From the NCBI GenBank assembly GCA_013426805.1, contig JACDZG010000012.1, forward strand, positions 27,506 through 91,505: a stretch of 64,000 nt of DNA, written 5' to 3'. This DNA comes from Chromatiaceae bacterium. Its GTDB lineage: Bacteria; Pseudomonadota; Gammaproteobacteria; Chromatiales; Chromatiaceae. Within the stretch, counting starts at the first letter, position 1; each line of letters begins with the position of its first letter. The notes under the pieces were generated by a model, which ran no database searches, was not told the DNA's origin, and saw only the letters and a list, made by a program, of their open reading frames with translations. Position numbers and translations under genes: made by a program. Below, piece after piece: positions 17,698 to 26,425 of this stretch.

Positions 17698-19283
17698 ATT
17701 GCCCGCCCCTGATCGAAATAGCGTTGCAGGAAGGTGTCGAAGTTCAGGTCGTCGGCCGCTTCGATTTCGCTCCGGCGGCAGACGGACTCCGCGGCCAGAT
17801 CCCGGAACAGGGCCTCCCGCTCCGGGCTCAGGGTGCGCCCCTCGAGGGCGGCCCGATGGGCGGCGGAGACCCGCCGGGCGAAGGCGAAGAAGCCTTCGCC
17901 GTTCGCCCGCATTTCGGCCAACATGCGTGCCGAGGGGGTCGCATCGGGGTCACGCACTTTCTCGCGCTGAGCCAGCAGACTCGCGCCGCGCGGACCCTCG
18001 GCCGCGCCGTCGAGCAGCGCGGCGACCGGGCCCATGGCGTCCAGAATCTCGCCCGCCCACTGCCGCAGTGTCACCGCCTGACCGTCCCGGTTCAGCGTGA
18101 GCCCGGGTTGACGCCCGCGATGGGCGGTGACGACCTGATTATCATCGATCGCCAGCCGCTCGGTGGCGCCAATGCGCGGACTGTCCGCCAGCAGGCAATA
18201 GAGCAGCAGGGTCTCCAGGACCAGCAGCTGCTCGGCGCCCACCCCAACGGGCTCATAGGCGTTCACGTCCAGTGAGCGCAACTCGACATAGCGGACACCG
18301 CGTCGCCGCAGGGCCAGGGTCGGTTTTTCCAGCCAGTCGATGATCTGCTTGGGCCTGACGGTGCTGTAGTACTCGTTCTCGATCTGCAGGACCGCGGCGC
18401 TGAGTTGCTCGTAGCGCCCGCCGACCTTGACCCCGATCTGTTCGTACTGCGGGCAGGGTGTCTCGATCGCCCAGGTGAGGCTGCGAATGTAGGCATCCAG
18501 GCTGTCATAGCTGGCCTTCATGCCGGTGCCTTGCTCCTTCTGGTTTTGGTATCCGATGTCTCCCATGCGTAACGAGGTCGCATAGGGGTCGTAGAAGGTC
18601 TGGGCATCGAACGGGATCAGGTTGGTCTCCCGACCCTGGAGAAAGCTGCCGCACACGGCCGGCGAGGCACCGAACAGATAGGGAACCAGCCAGCCGATGC
18701 GCTGGAGGTTGCGGATCATGGCGATATAGGATTCGGAGCGGAATGACCCCAGCGGACCGGTATCGCCTTCCTGATCCTGATAGAGATGCCAGAAGTCGTC
18801 GCCGAAGGAGAAGTTGAAATGGACTCCGGCGATCACCTGCATGGTGCGTCCGTAGCGGTTACCCAGGCCGCGGCGATAGACCGTCTTCATGGTCGCGGCA
18901 TTGGATGATCCGTAGCGGGCCAAGGGAATCTGACTCGTCCCCGCGATCACGCACGGCATACTCGTGCCCCACAGGAGTTCATCACCCAGGTGGCGGTAGA
19001 CCAGCGTATGGATATCCGCCAGGAAGTCCAGTACGGCCTGCTGGTCACCCAGGGCCGGGGTGACCAACTCGATCAGTGCCTCGGAGAAATCGGTGGTGAT
19101 GTGCGGATGCGTCAGGGGCGACCCCAGCGCGCCCGGGTGCGGGGTCGGCGCGAGCTGTCCCGCGGGCGAGACCCGCAGGGACTCCTTTTCCAGCCCGATC
19201 CGATTACCGGCAAAGCAATCGAGCGGGCGGGCGTGCTCCAGCGCCCGCAGGCGCCGGCCGAAGGTTACTGATTGCGAATCCAT
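17649..19283 (-). CDS. gshA: Glutamate-cysteine ligase
   Basis: The product has 544 residues, close to the proteobacterial type-1 enzyme. It catalyses the first step of glutathione synthesis in the cytosol, ATP-dependent coupling of glutamate and cysteine. The N-terminus shows GLEKESLRV, the substrate/metal-binding block, and FSEALIELVTP. The middle shows NFSFGDDFW and a YVELRSLDVNAYEP segment, all typical of GshA. The gene stands alone and converges on bcr, with its stop inside the bcr 3' end. Purple sulfur bacteria use glutathione amide, for which this step is also needed. Confidence 0.96.
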   Translation of the reverse strand: MDSQSVTFGRRLRALEHARPLDCFAGNRIGLEKESLRVSPAGQLAPTPHPGALGSPLTHPHITTDFSEALIELVTPALGDQQAVLDFLADIHTLVYRHLGDELLWGTSMPCVIAGTSQIPLARYGSSNAATMKTVYRRGLGNRYGRTMQVIAGVHFNFSFGDDFWHLYQDQEGDTGPLGSFRSESYIAMIRNLQRIGWLVPYLFGASPAVCGSFLQGRETNLIPFDAQTFYDPYATSLRMGDIGYQNQKEQGTGMKASYDSLDAYIRSLTWAIETPCPQYEQIGVKVGGRYEQLSAAVLQIENEYYSTVRPKQIIDWLEKPTLALRRRGVRYVELRSLDVNAYEPVGVGAEQLLVLETLLLYCLLADSPRIGATERLAIDDNQVVTAHRGRQPGLTLNRDGQAVTLRQWAGEILDAMGPVAALLDGAAEGPRGASLLAQREKVRDPDATPSARMLAEMRANGEGFFAFARRVSAAHRAALEGRTLSPEREALFRDLAAESVCRRSEIEAADDLNFDTFLQRYFDQGRAIQAESAAADPAQHHSR

Positions 19284-19335
19284 GAGTTCAATCCCGGTCG
19301 GTCTTCATTACAGGCGTCCAAAGCGATAACCGGAT

Positions 19336-19364
19336 GTAGGGGTGGGTTTCAAACCCGCCCCTAC
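19336..19364. repeat. REP-like palindrome, copy 1
   Basis: A 29-base near-perfect palindrome has the centre GGGTTTCAAACCC and outer arms GTAGGGG/CCCCTAC. It lies between the start of gshA and the end of prc. A second copy with the same centre is at 57849-57877. Confidence 0.8.
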
Positions 19365-19442
19365 GCCAAGGCGATGTCGGGATATCAGGTGCGAGCGATC
19401 GCGTTCCTTGACCGGGACACGATGATCCGGGTCGGCGGCGGC

Positions 19443-21542
19443 TCAGTGGCTCATGGCCGCCCGCGGCCGGTTGGCACTTTCCAGCAGAATCCCGTCGGCC
19501 AGGATGCGTGCCGCTTCTTCCGCCTGAATGCGGCCGATGGCATCGCGTTGCGCGTCAAGCGCATCCTCATCAATTTGGTCTGCATCCTCATCCACCGGCT
19601 TGATCCCGCGGGCGCGCAGGAAGCGATCCTGTTCATCCTTGAACGTCGCTTGCCGCGCCTTGTCCGCGGCGCGCCGTTCGGATTCACGCAGCGACAACTG
19701 GGTCTCTTCCTTGACCTCACGCACCACCTGGCTGCGCCGCTCCAGCATCTTGAACCCCGGGTCCTGGCTGATCCGCTGCACCGACTGGCGGGTCAAGGCG
19801 GTGGCATTGGTGGTACCGACCGGGCGATAGTCGGCCGCGTCGATGCGTGCCCAGGGCAGCGGGTTGTCGAGTGCCCGCTCGCCGTGATCGGTGGCGTCGT
19901 CCTTGGATGGGAAATGCACATCCGGCTCGACGCCCTTCAATTGCGTGCTGCCCCCGCTCACCCGGAAGAACTCGGCCATTGTCAGCCGCAGCCGACCCAG
20001 GTCGGCCTGATCGCCGGGCACGTAGCGGTTGAGATCCACCAGTGTCTGCACCGTTCCTTTACCAAAGGTCGGCTCGCCGATGACCAGACCGCGGCCATAG
20101 TCCTGGATGGCGCCGGCGAAGATCTCGGAGGCCGAGGCGCTGTCCCGGTCCACCAACACGGCCAGAGGTCCGGAATAGGCCACGCCAGGGTCGGGATCGC
20201 GTTCGATCTCGACCTTGCCGAACGCGTCTTTGACCTGCACTACCGGGCCGGTGTCGATGAAGAGTCCGGTCAGTGACGTCGCCTCCGCCAGTGAGCCGCC
20301 GCCGTTGCCGCGCAGGTCGATCACGATCCCATCTACGTTCTGTGCCGTCAATTTCTTGAGCAGTTCGCGCACATCGCGGGTCGTGCTGCGGAAATCGCGC
20401 TTACCCTCGCTCTCGGCCTCGAAGTCACGATAGAACGCCGGCAGTTCGATCACCCCGATCTTGAGCCCGGGGGCGTTGGGTAATTGCTCAATGACATAGT
20501 CCTTGGCGGCCTGATCTTCAAGCTTGATCTCGTTACGGACCAGTGGCACCTCGCGGGTTTTGCCGTCGCTGGCACCCGATTCGGGCAGCAGTTGCAGCCG
20601 CACGACGGAGCCCTTGGGACCGCGGATCTTGTCGACCACGTCTTGCAGCCGCCAGCCGACCACGTCCTCGATTTTTCCATCCAGCCCCTGACCGACTCCC
20701 AGGATGCGGTCTCCGGACGACACCTGACCGGAATCGCGCGCGGGGCCGCCGGGAATGGTGCGCTGAATGACCGTGAACTCGTTATCCGAACGCAAGACCG
20801 CGCCGATGCCCTCCAGCGACAGTTTCATGCTGATGTCGAAATTCTCCGAGGTGGCCGGCGACATATAGCTGGTGTGCGGTTCCAAGGCCTCGGTGTAGGC
20901 GTTCATGAAGGCCTGGAACACGTCGTCACCGGTGAACTGCTGCACCCGCCGGGCCAGGCCGTCGTAGCGCTGCCGCAGCCGCTCGCGAATATCCGCATCG
21001 TTCTTGCCGGCGATGCGCAGGCTCAGGAAGTCGTTCTTGACCCGCAGCCGCCAGATTTCGTCCAGTTCCTTGTCGGTCTTGGCCCAGGGCGCCTTTTCAC
21101 GGTCGAACGCATAGGATTCGGCGACGTTGAAATCGAAATCACTGCTCAACAAGGTCAGGGCGTAGGCCACCCGCTCATCCACCCGCATGCGGTAGACCCG
21201 AAAAATGTCGAAGGCGTTATCCAGTTCACCGCGGCGCAGGTTGTCATCGAGCCGCCGGGCGCCGGTGCCGAAACGCTCGACGTCGCGCGCGAGGAAGAAC
21301 GAGCGACTCGGGTCGAGGGCGGCCAGGTAATTGTCCAGGATCGTCCGGGCAAAGGCGTCGTCGAACGCGACCTTGCGATAGTGATACCGTTCCAGGACCT
21401 TGTTGATGACGATCGCCGTCTTGGCCTGGGTCTGGGTCGGAAAGAGTTCGGACAGCGGCACCTGACGCGGTGACGCAACCGCCACCCAGGCGCCGAAGGT
21501 GAGTAACGCGGCGGTCGCGACGAGGGTTAAGCGGAGTCTCAT
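19443..21542 (-). CDS. prc: Tail-specific (C-terminal processing) protease Prc
   Basis: The product has 699 residues from ATG 21542, giving a signal peptide (RLRLTLVATAALLTFGAWVAVA); the frame is open further upstream but without a leader. It is an S41 protease acting in the periplasm on misfolded or tagged proteins and cell-wall enzymes. A PDZ domain lies near residues 220-310 (LEGIGAVLRSDNEFTVIQRTI). The catalytic Ser is in SASASEIFAGA and the general-base Lys in TFGKGTVQ, the same Ser-Lys layout as E. coli Prc. The C-terminal DUF3340-like helical region with VVREVKEETQLSL is also present. Confidence 0.95.
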   Translation of the reverse strand: MRLRLTLVATAALLTFGAWVAVASPRQVPLSELFPTQTQAKTAIVINKVLERYHYRKVAFDDAFARTILDNYLAALDPSRSFFLARDVERFGTGARRLDDNLRRGELDNAFDIFRVYRMRVDERVAYALTLLSSDFDFNVAESYAFDREKAPWAKTDKELDEIWRLRVKNDFLSLRIAGKNDADIRERLRQRYDGLARRVQQFTGDDVFQAFMNAYTEALEPHTSYMSPATSENFDISMKLSLEGIGAVLRSDNEFTVIQRTIPGGPARDSGQVSSGDRILGVGQGLDGKIEDVVGWRLQDVVDKIRGPKGSVVRLQLLPESGASDGKTREVPLVRNEIKLEDQAAKDYVIEQLPNAPGLKIGVIELPAFYRDFEAESEGKRDFRSTTRDVRELLKKLTAQNVDGIVIDLRGNGGGSLAEATSLTGLFIDTGPVVQVKDAFGKVEIERDPDPGVAYSGPLAVLVDRDSASASEIFAGAIQDYGRGLVIGEPTFGKGTVQTLVDLNRYVPGDQADLGRLRLTMAEFFRVSGGSTQLKGVEPDVHFPSKDDATDHGERALDNPLPWARIDAADYRPVGTTNATALTRQSVQRISQDPGFKMLERRSQVVREVKEETQLSLRESERRAADKARQATFKDEQDRFLRARGIKPVDEDADQIDEDALDAQRDAIGRIQAEEAARILADGILLESANRPRAAMSH

Positions 21543-22080
21543 GACGATACTCGGTACCAATGATTGGGGTGATATCAACTGGGACATCAACTGGATGGAA
21601 TCGATCAAGCCTGCCTCTGGCCCCGGGGTGTCCGGCGCACCCAGGAACCACGGCAAGCGACCGGCGACGGTTCGCGGCGATCACCGGCCCGCTGATGCGC
21701 TGGTGACCGCTGGTCAGCGAACCGGCGCCCGAATGTCAGCTTAGAGGCTGAGCATCTTTGTTTCAACGACTTAGATAGAAGATTGCGGGAAATTAACGGG
21801 TCTGGCCGCGCGCGGGGCCCAGCGCCGGGAGCGGCGCACTCGGAACGGGCCGGAATCAAGGCGATTGCTGTCAAACGCCAAAGGTGGCGACCACGGGTCC
21901 TCCTGTAGCTGACACTACTACGTGACCGTTTTTGTCGTCAATTGGCGGCCCCGCCTTTTTGGCAGAAGGGTCACGATGTTCCAATCGGTCATGCAGGCAC
22001 CTCGCCGTGCGGTTAGGAACCGTTCACTAAAAAGCGAAACAAGTCCGTTAAGGAACGCCTGTTGGCGTCTTGGTCGTTGT
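21543..22080. other. Intergenic region, no gene seen
   Basis: These 538 bases separate prc from pgeF. The right part (about 21740-22080) is noticeably AT-richer, with several T- and A-runs, and probably contains the prc promoter. Open frames here are short or are extensions of antisense frames. No convincing RNA gene or repeat was found. Confidence 0.5.
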
Positions 22081-22836
22081 TTAACCGATATCCGACTCGT
22101 TACTTCGTCCAGAAATCCAGATCAGGCTCGCCATCCTTCCGGTGACTCCATCGCGACGGTAGGAGAAGAAACGCGCCGCGTCGGAATAGGTGCAATCGGT
22201 GCCGCCGTGGACCTGGGTCACCCCGGCCCCTGCGAGCCGGTGGCGCGCCAGGGCAAAGAGGTCTGCGAACCATGTGCCGCCCGGTCCGGCTTGGAAAGCG
22301 GACGCGATCTCCGGATCGGCCGCGAGAAATGCGGCACGCACCTCGGGTCCCACCTCGAAAGCTGCAGGGCCGATTGCCGGGCCGAGCCATACCAGAAGGT
22401 CCCCGCGCGGCGCACCCAGCGCACGCAGCGTCGCCTCAATGACGCCCGCGGCCAAGCCCCGCCAGCCCGCGTGGACCGCCGCGACGCGCCGGCCCTGCCG
22501 ATCACAGATCAGCAGCGGCAGACAGTCGGCGGTCAGTACCGCGCACACCGATCCGGGTCGGCACGCGATCACCGCATCCGCATCGGGCCGGGCGACGCGC
22601 CCGCCGGTCCGTACCACCGTGCACCCATGCACCTGATTGAGCCACAGGGGTTCCGCCGGGAGGGCGAGGGCGGTACGCAGCAGCGCGCGGTTACGCGCGA
22701 CCCGCCCCGGCGCATCCCCGACGTGATCCCCCAGATTCAGACTGCGGTAGACCCCGGCGCTGACCCCGCCGCCGCGCGTCGTACAACAGGCATGAACCCA
22801 GGGCGGAGCCGGCCACTCAGGTCGAATCAGGTCCAA
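22081..22836 (-). CDS. pgeF: Peptidoglycan editing factor PgeF (YfiH/laccase-domain family)
   Basis: The product has 251 residues. Family blocks are present in order: TTRGGGVSAGVYRSLNLG, LNQVHG with the metal-binding His, VLTADCLPLL with the catalytic Cys, and VAAVHAGWRGL with the second His. YfiH proteins bind zinc or copper at the His/Cys site and hydrolyse or edit wrongly amidated UDP-muramyl precursors; older annotations call them polyphenol oxidases or laccases. The gene overlaps the 3' end of rluD by 20 bases, an arrangement (rluD-pgeF) common in Gammaproteobacteria. Confidence 0.93.
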   Translation of the reverse strand: MDLIRPEWPAPPWVHACCTTRGGGVSAGVYRSLNLGDHVGDAPGRVARNRALLRTALALPAEPLWLNQVHGCTVVRTGGRVARPDADAVIACRPGSVCAVLTADCLPLLICDRQGRRVAAVHAGWRGLAAGVIEATLRALGAPRGDLLVWLGPAIGPAAFEVGPEVRAAFLAADPEIASAFQAGPGGTWFADLFALARHRLAGAGVTQVHGGTDCTYSDAARFFSYRRDGVTGRMASLIWISGRSNESDIG

Positions 22837-23803
22837 GCCCCGCCTCCCGTCGAAACAGTGCGAGCAGCGCCGCGAGGTCGGCGGCCATCGGCACCTCCCA
22901 GACCATCGCCTGCCCCGTGCGCGGATGGGTCAGCCCTAACCGGGTGGCATGCAGGGCCTGGCGCGGGAACCCCTGAATCGCCGCGGTCAAGGCCGGGGCG
23001 CAGCCCTTGGGCGGACGTGGACGGGTCCCGTACACCGGGTCCCCGACCAAGGGGTGATGAATATGCGTCAGATGGACCCGAATTTGATGGGTACGACCGG
23101 TATCCAATTCCACCCCCAGCAGGCAATGACCGGGGAAACGCTCGAGTACCCGATAACGGGTGAGCGCGGTCCGTCCACCGGCGACCACGGCCATGCGCGT
23201 GCGTTGCGTCGGATGTCTCCCGATCCGGGCGTCGACCACACCGCCGGCGACCAGGTCCCCGACCACCAGTGCCCGATATTCCCGATGGACACTGCGCTGC
23301 TTGAGTTGATCCACCAGACAGTGATGCGCCTCCAGCGTTTTGGCAACGACCAGCAGCCCGCTGGTATCCTTGTCGAGCCGATGGACGATCCCGGCCCGCG
23401 GCAGCGTGGCGAGCATGGGGGCATGGTGCAGCAGGGCGTTGAGTAGGGTGCCGTCCGGATTGCCGGCCGCCGGGTGGACCACCAGCCCCGCCGGTTTGTC
23501 GATCACCAGGAGTTGATCGTCCTCATACACCAGCGCCAGCGGGATTGCCTGGGGCGCGTCGCGGTCGCTGACCGCGAGGACCGCGTCCAACTCCACCGCC
23601 TCGCCGCCCCAGACCCGGTCGCGGCAGCGGCGCGGCAGGCCGTCCACCCGCACCTGTCCGCCCGTGATCCACTGCTGCACCCGGCCGCGGGAGAACTCCG
23701 GCCAGGACGCGGCCAAGGCCTGGTCCAGCCGCAGACCGGCGGATTGCGCATCCACCCGCAGCGAACGATACACCCGCGACGTGTCGCCCGCGATCAGCGA
23801 CAT
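22817..23803 (-). CDS. rluD: Ribosomal large subunit pseudouridine synthase D
   Basis: The product has 328 residues. An N-terminal S4 RNA-binding domain (RLDQALAASWPEFSRGRVQQWI) precedes the RluA-family catalytic domain with HRLDKDTSGLLVVAKT, whose Asp is the catalytic residue. LETGRTHQIRVH-like (LDTGRTHQIRVHL) and HPLVGDPVYG follow. RluD modifies uridines in helix 69 of 23S rRNA and aids subunit assembly. It is transcribed divergently from bamD with 93 bases between, a neighbourhood conserved in many Gammaproteobacteria, and it is followed by pgeF. Confidence 0.95.
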   Translation of the reverse strand: MSLIAGDTSRVYRSLRVDAQSAGLRLDQALAASWPEFSRGRVQQWITGGQVRVDGLPRRCRDRVWGGEAVELDAVLAVSDRDAPQAIPLALVYEDDQLLVIDKPAGLVVHPAAGNPDGTLLNALLHHAPMLATLPRAGIVHRLDKDTSGLLVVAKTLEAHHCLVDQLKQRSVHREYRALVVGDLVAGGVVDARIGRHPTQRTRMAVVAGGRTALTRYRVLERFPGHCLLGVELDTGRTHQIRVHLTHIHHPLVGDPVYGTRPRPPKGCAPALTAAIQGFPRQALHATRLGLTHPRTGQAMVWEVPMAADLAALLALFRREAGLGPDST

Positions 23804-23896
23804 TCCGCTCTCCGCCGCGGGCTCGCGGCACCGCTGCTACTAACCTGGAGACCTTCGGGTATACTCACACGGTTTTGAGCTTGGTTAATCCCCGAC

Positions 23897-24736
23897 ATGC
23901 CATCCACCTTAACACGACTGGCCACCTTGTTGACTGTGTTCCTGATCGGGATCGCCCTGACCGGCTGCTCGATGTTCGGGAAGGAGGCCGACGAGACTGA
24001 AGGGTGGAACGCCTCCAAGATCTACGCGGAGGCCGCCTCCGAGATGGATTCCGGCAACTACAAACGCGCCATCGAGCTCTACGAAAAACTCGAGGCCCGC
24101 TACCCCTTCGGCCGCTATGCTATGCAGGCGCAACTCGATGTTGCCTACGCCAATTACCGGGCCGAGGAACCGGAAGCGGCGCTCGCCGCGGCCGACCGCT
24201 TCATCAAGCTGTACCCCCAAAATCCGTACGTGGACTACGCTTACTATCTCAAGGGAATCGTCAACTATAACCGCAGCGTCGGTTTTCTTGACAAGTACGT
24301 GCCGATGGACGTCTCCCAGCGCGACCCCGGTGCCGCCCTGGACGCATTTAGCGATTTCTCCGAGTTGGTCAAGCGCTTCCCCGACAGCAAATACTCCGCC
24401 GATGCCCGCCAGCGGATGGTCTATCTGCGCAACAATCTGGCCAAGAACGAGGTCAACGTGGCGCGCTACTACATGAAGCGCGGCGCCTATGTCGCGGCGG
24501 CCAATCGCGCCAACTATGTGATCGAACGTTTCCAGCGTACCAGCGCGGTCGAGGATGCGCTGGAGACGCTGGTCGCGGCCTATGAAGCCTTGGGTGAGAA
24601 GCAGCTCGCGGCCGACGCGCAACGGGTTTTGGACGTCAATCGCAAGGCTGGACGTTTCGTCTCCGACGAGCCGGCACCCGGCGAGGTGAGCCTCAGCCGG
24701 AAATTCTGGGACTACCTACAGCTCGATCAAAACTAG
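23897..24736 (+). CDS. bamD: Outer membrane protein assembly factor BamD (lipoprotein)
   Basis: The product has 279 residues. The N-terminal lipoprotein signal ends at the lipobox LTGC (Cys at about residue 24). Five tetratricopeptide-like repeats follow, with typical BamD phrases YEKLEARYPFGRYA, YPQNPYVDYAYYLKG, RDPGAALDAFSDFSELVKRFPDSKY and VARYYMKRGAYVAAANRA. BamD is the essential lipoprotein partner of BamA in inserting beta-barrels into the outer membrane. A TATACT at 23860-23865 could be its promoter -10 box, though no clear -35 is seen. The length is slightly above the ~245 of E. coli because of a C-terminal extension. Confidence 0.95.
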   Translation: MPSTLTRLATLLTVFLIGIALTGCSMFGKEADETEGWNASKIYAEAASEMDSGNYKRAIELYEKLEARYPFGRYAMQAQLDVAYANYRAEEPEAALAAADRFIKLYPQNPYVDYAYYLKGIVNYNRSVGFLDKYVPMDVSQRDPGAALDAFSDFSELVKRFPDSKYSADARQRMVYLRNNLAKNEVNVARYYMKRGAYVAAANRANYVIERFQRTSAVEDALETLVAAYEALGEKQLAADAQRVLDVNRKAGRFVSDEPAPGEVSLSRKFWDYLQLDQN

Positions 24737-24751
24737 CGAGGCGCCGCAGGG

Positions 24752-25126
<375 letters not shown>

Positions 25127-25299
25127 TCAGTATATGTTCGCGCCGCGGAGAAGAACAGTCGGCGCCTGAGGATATATCGAGCCCAGCCCCCCGAAAAATA
25201 AATTGGCACTACATTACAAGTTCGGTGTATCGTGTACTTATCAATCATTGTCTTAGGGTCGAGTTGGGCGGCGAAACCAATGGGACCATGCTAAAAATA

Positions 25300-25760
25300 G
25301 GCTAGCCTGACCCCGTGTTGTCCGGGGAGGTGGAGTGCGACGCGGTCTACGTCATCGCAGATCACAAAGGGACTCCGGGCGCGGTGAAAAAAGACGCCGG
25401 GGTCGGCGGCGACGCCTTAGGGGGCACTATCGCGAAGGACAAACCGCCGATTTTCGGAACGATTCAGCGTGGTGGAGCAGTAGTCATCCGCCTGGTGGAG
25501 AATGTCCAGCAGAAAACGATCCGGCCCCTGATCGAGACCTTTATCGCCCCTGGAACCCGTGTGCGTAAAGATAGTGAGCCGTACTCTTGACTTTAGCATG
25601 GGTTCATATGCGATAATCCAATGAGTCGTGAAGAGACACGTAAACCATCTGGGGGATTGGATGGTGCTGGGTTACGTCAAGACTAAACAGCGGGCGCTTG
25701 CGAGTTCCAACACATCGCGACGGCCTATGTATTTTGAGTTTTCGGGTTCCGATGGGTGCC
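25300..25760 (+). pseudogene. Decayed IS1595-family (ISXO2-like) transposase remnant
   Basis: The frame around 25315-25570 reads LSGEVECDAVYV, then KDKPPIFGTIQRGGAVVIR and ENVQQKTIRPLIETFIAPGTRV, closely matching the DDE-type ISXO2 transposase core (GEVEVDETYVGG, PVFGMIERGG, VQQATIKPLIE, IAPGT). The frame then breaks after the position of the second Asp. A frame from 25634 resumes homology with HVNHLGDW and RALASSNTSRRPMYFEF, resembling the C-terminal HVNTMEGFWS...HRGISQEKLPLYLGFFEF part. Several catalytic positions are lost, so it is inactive. It marks the left border of the biosynthetic island. Confidence 0.75.
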
Positions 25761-26425
25761 TGGTGGGTCGGCGCGGACGCCGCGAAAACTCCGCCCGTCC
25801 AGTCTGCCGCCCTCCCGCAATAGTCGATAGATTCACCGTCAAAGGCCACTGCCATGGCCTGCTAGTCGAGGCCGAGCGCTGTGTCGTGCGCGCGCAGCTC
25901 GACTCGGCAACGGTAAGTGTCAAAACCGAGCGCCCGGTACCCGATGTCCGCCGGGATGGAGGCTGCAACCGATCTAGACGCTCTATCGCTTGGGGTATTT
26001 GCTACGCCACTTGGTCGAGTGGATCGGCATGCTCCCGATGCAAGCGGCCGGGCTCCGATGCCTTAGCGGCTCTTTCGACACGGCCACATCCCCGGAACCG
26101 CTGTGGTTGCTTTATCTACAATCCAGTCTCGCGCGGGTAGGGTTCCCACGGTATCTGAATCCCTTTCCATCGCAAGGTCAGCATATCCGCTTCCGGCGGC
26201 CCCGTGTGATCGCCCATGCCCGCCCGAAGCCGCCCTATCCGTACATTCCCCGCGCATCGGTGCCGATCTGCCGATCTGCCGATCTGCCTGGCCGCGTAGC
26301 GTCAGACATGTATCCGTAATCTCGGTAATAGGCATAGCCGAACTTGGGCACTGGTGGTCGATCAGTCATTACCATCATTATCGGGTCAATGACACAAACG
26401 CGGCTTTTGCCAAAGGATATTTGTA
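25761..26425. other. Intergenic region upstream of the PKS gene, no intact gene
   Basis: About 665 bases without a supported gene. Short frames on both strands have no recognisable family and may be further insertion-element debris. Just before the PKS start, GTCATT (26365-26370) and AATGAC (26388-26393) form an inverted pair 17 bases apart that could be an operator. The ribosome binding site of the PKS gene (AAAGGAT) is at about 26411. No clear -35/-10 pair was found. Confidence 0.45.
26262..26285. repeat. Three tandem copies of an 8-base unit
   Basis: GCCGATCT occurs three times head to tail, followed by a partial copy. It is a short simple-sequence tract in the upstream region of the PKS gene, possibly slippage-prone. 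Confidence 0.7.

Noticed and set aside
21922..23163. Plus-strand open frame of 413 codons
   Set aside because: It is antisense to pgeF and rluD, both of which have clear family motifs.
25604..25968. Overlapping minus-strand frames of 83 and 98 codons
   Set aside because: They are antisense to the decayed transposase; no ribosome binding site or family resemblance.
26262..26285. Short direct repeats as a possible CRISPR array
   Set aside because: Eight-base units are contiguous without spacers, and no cas gene is present in the window.
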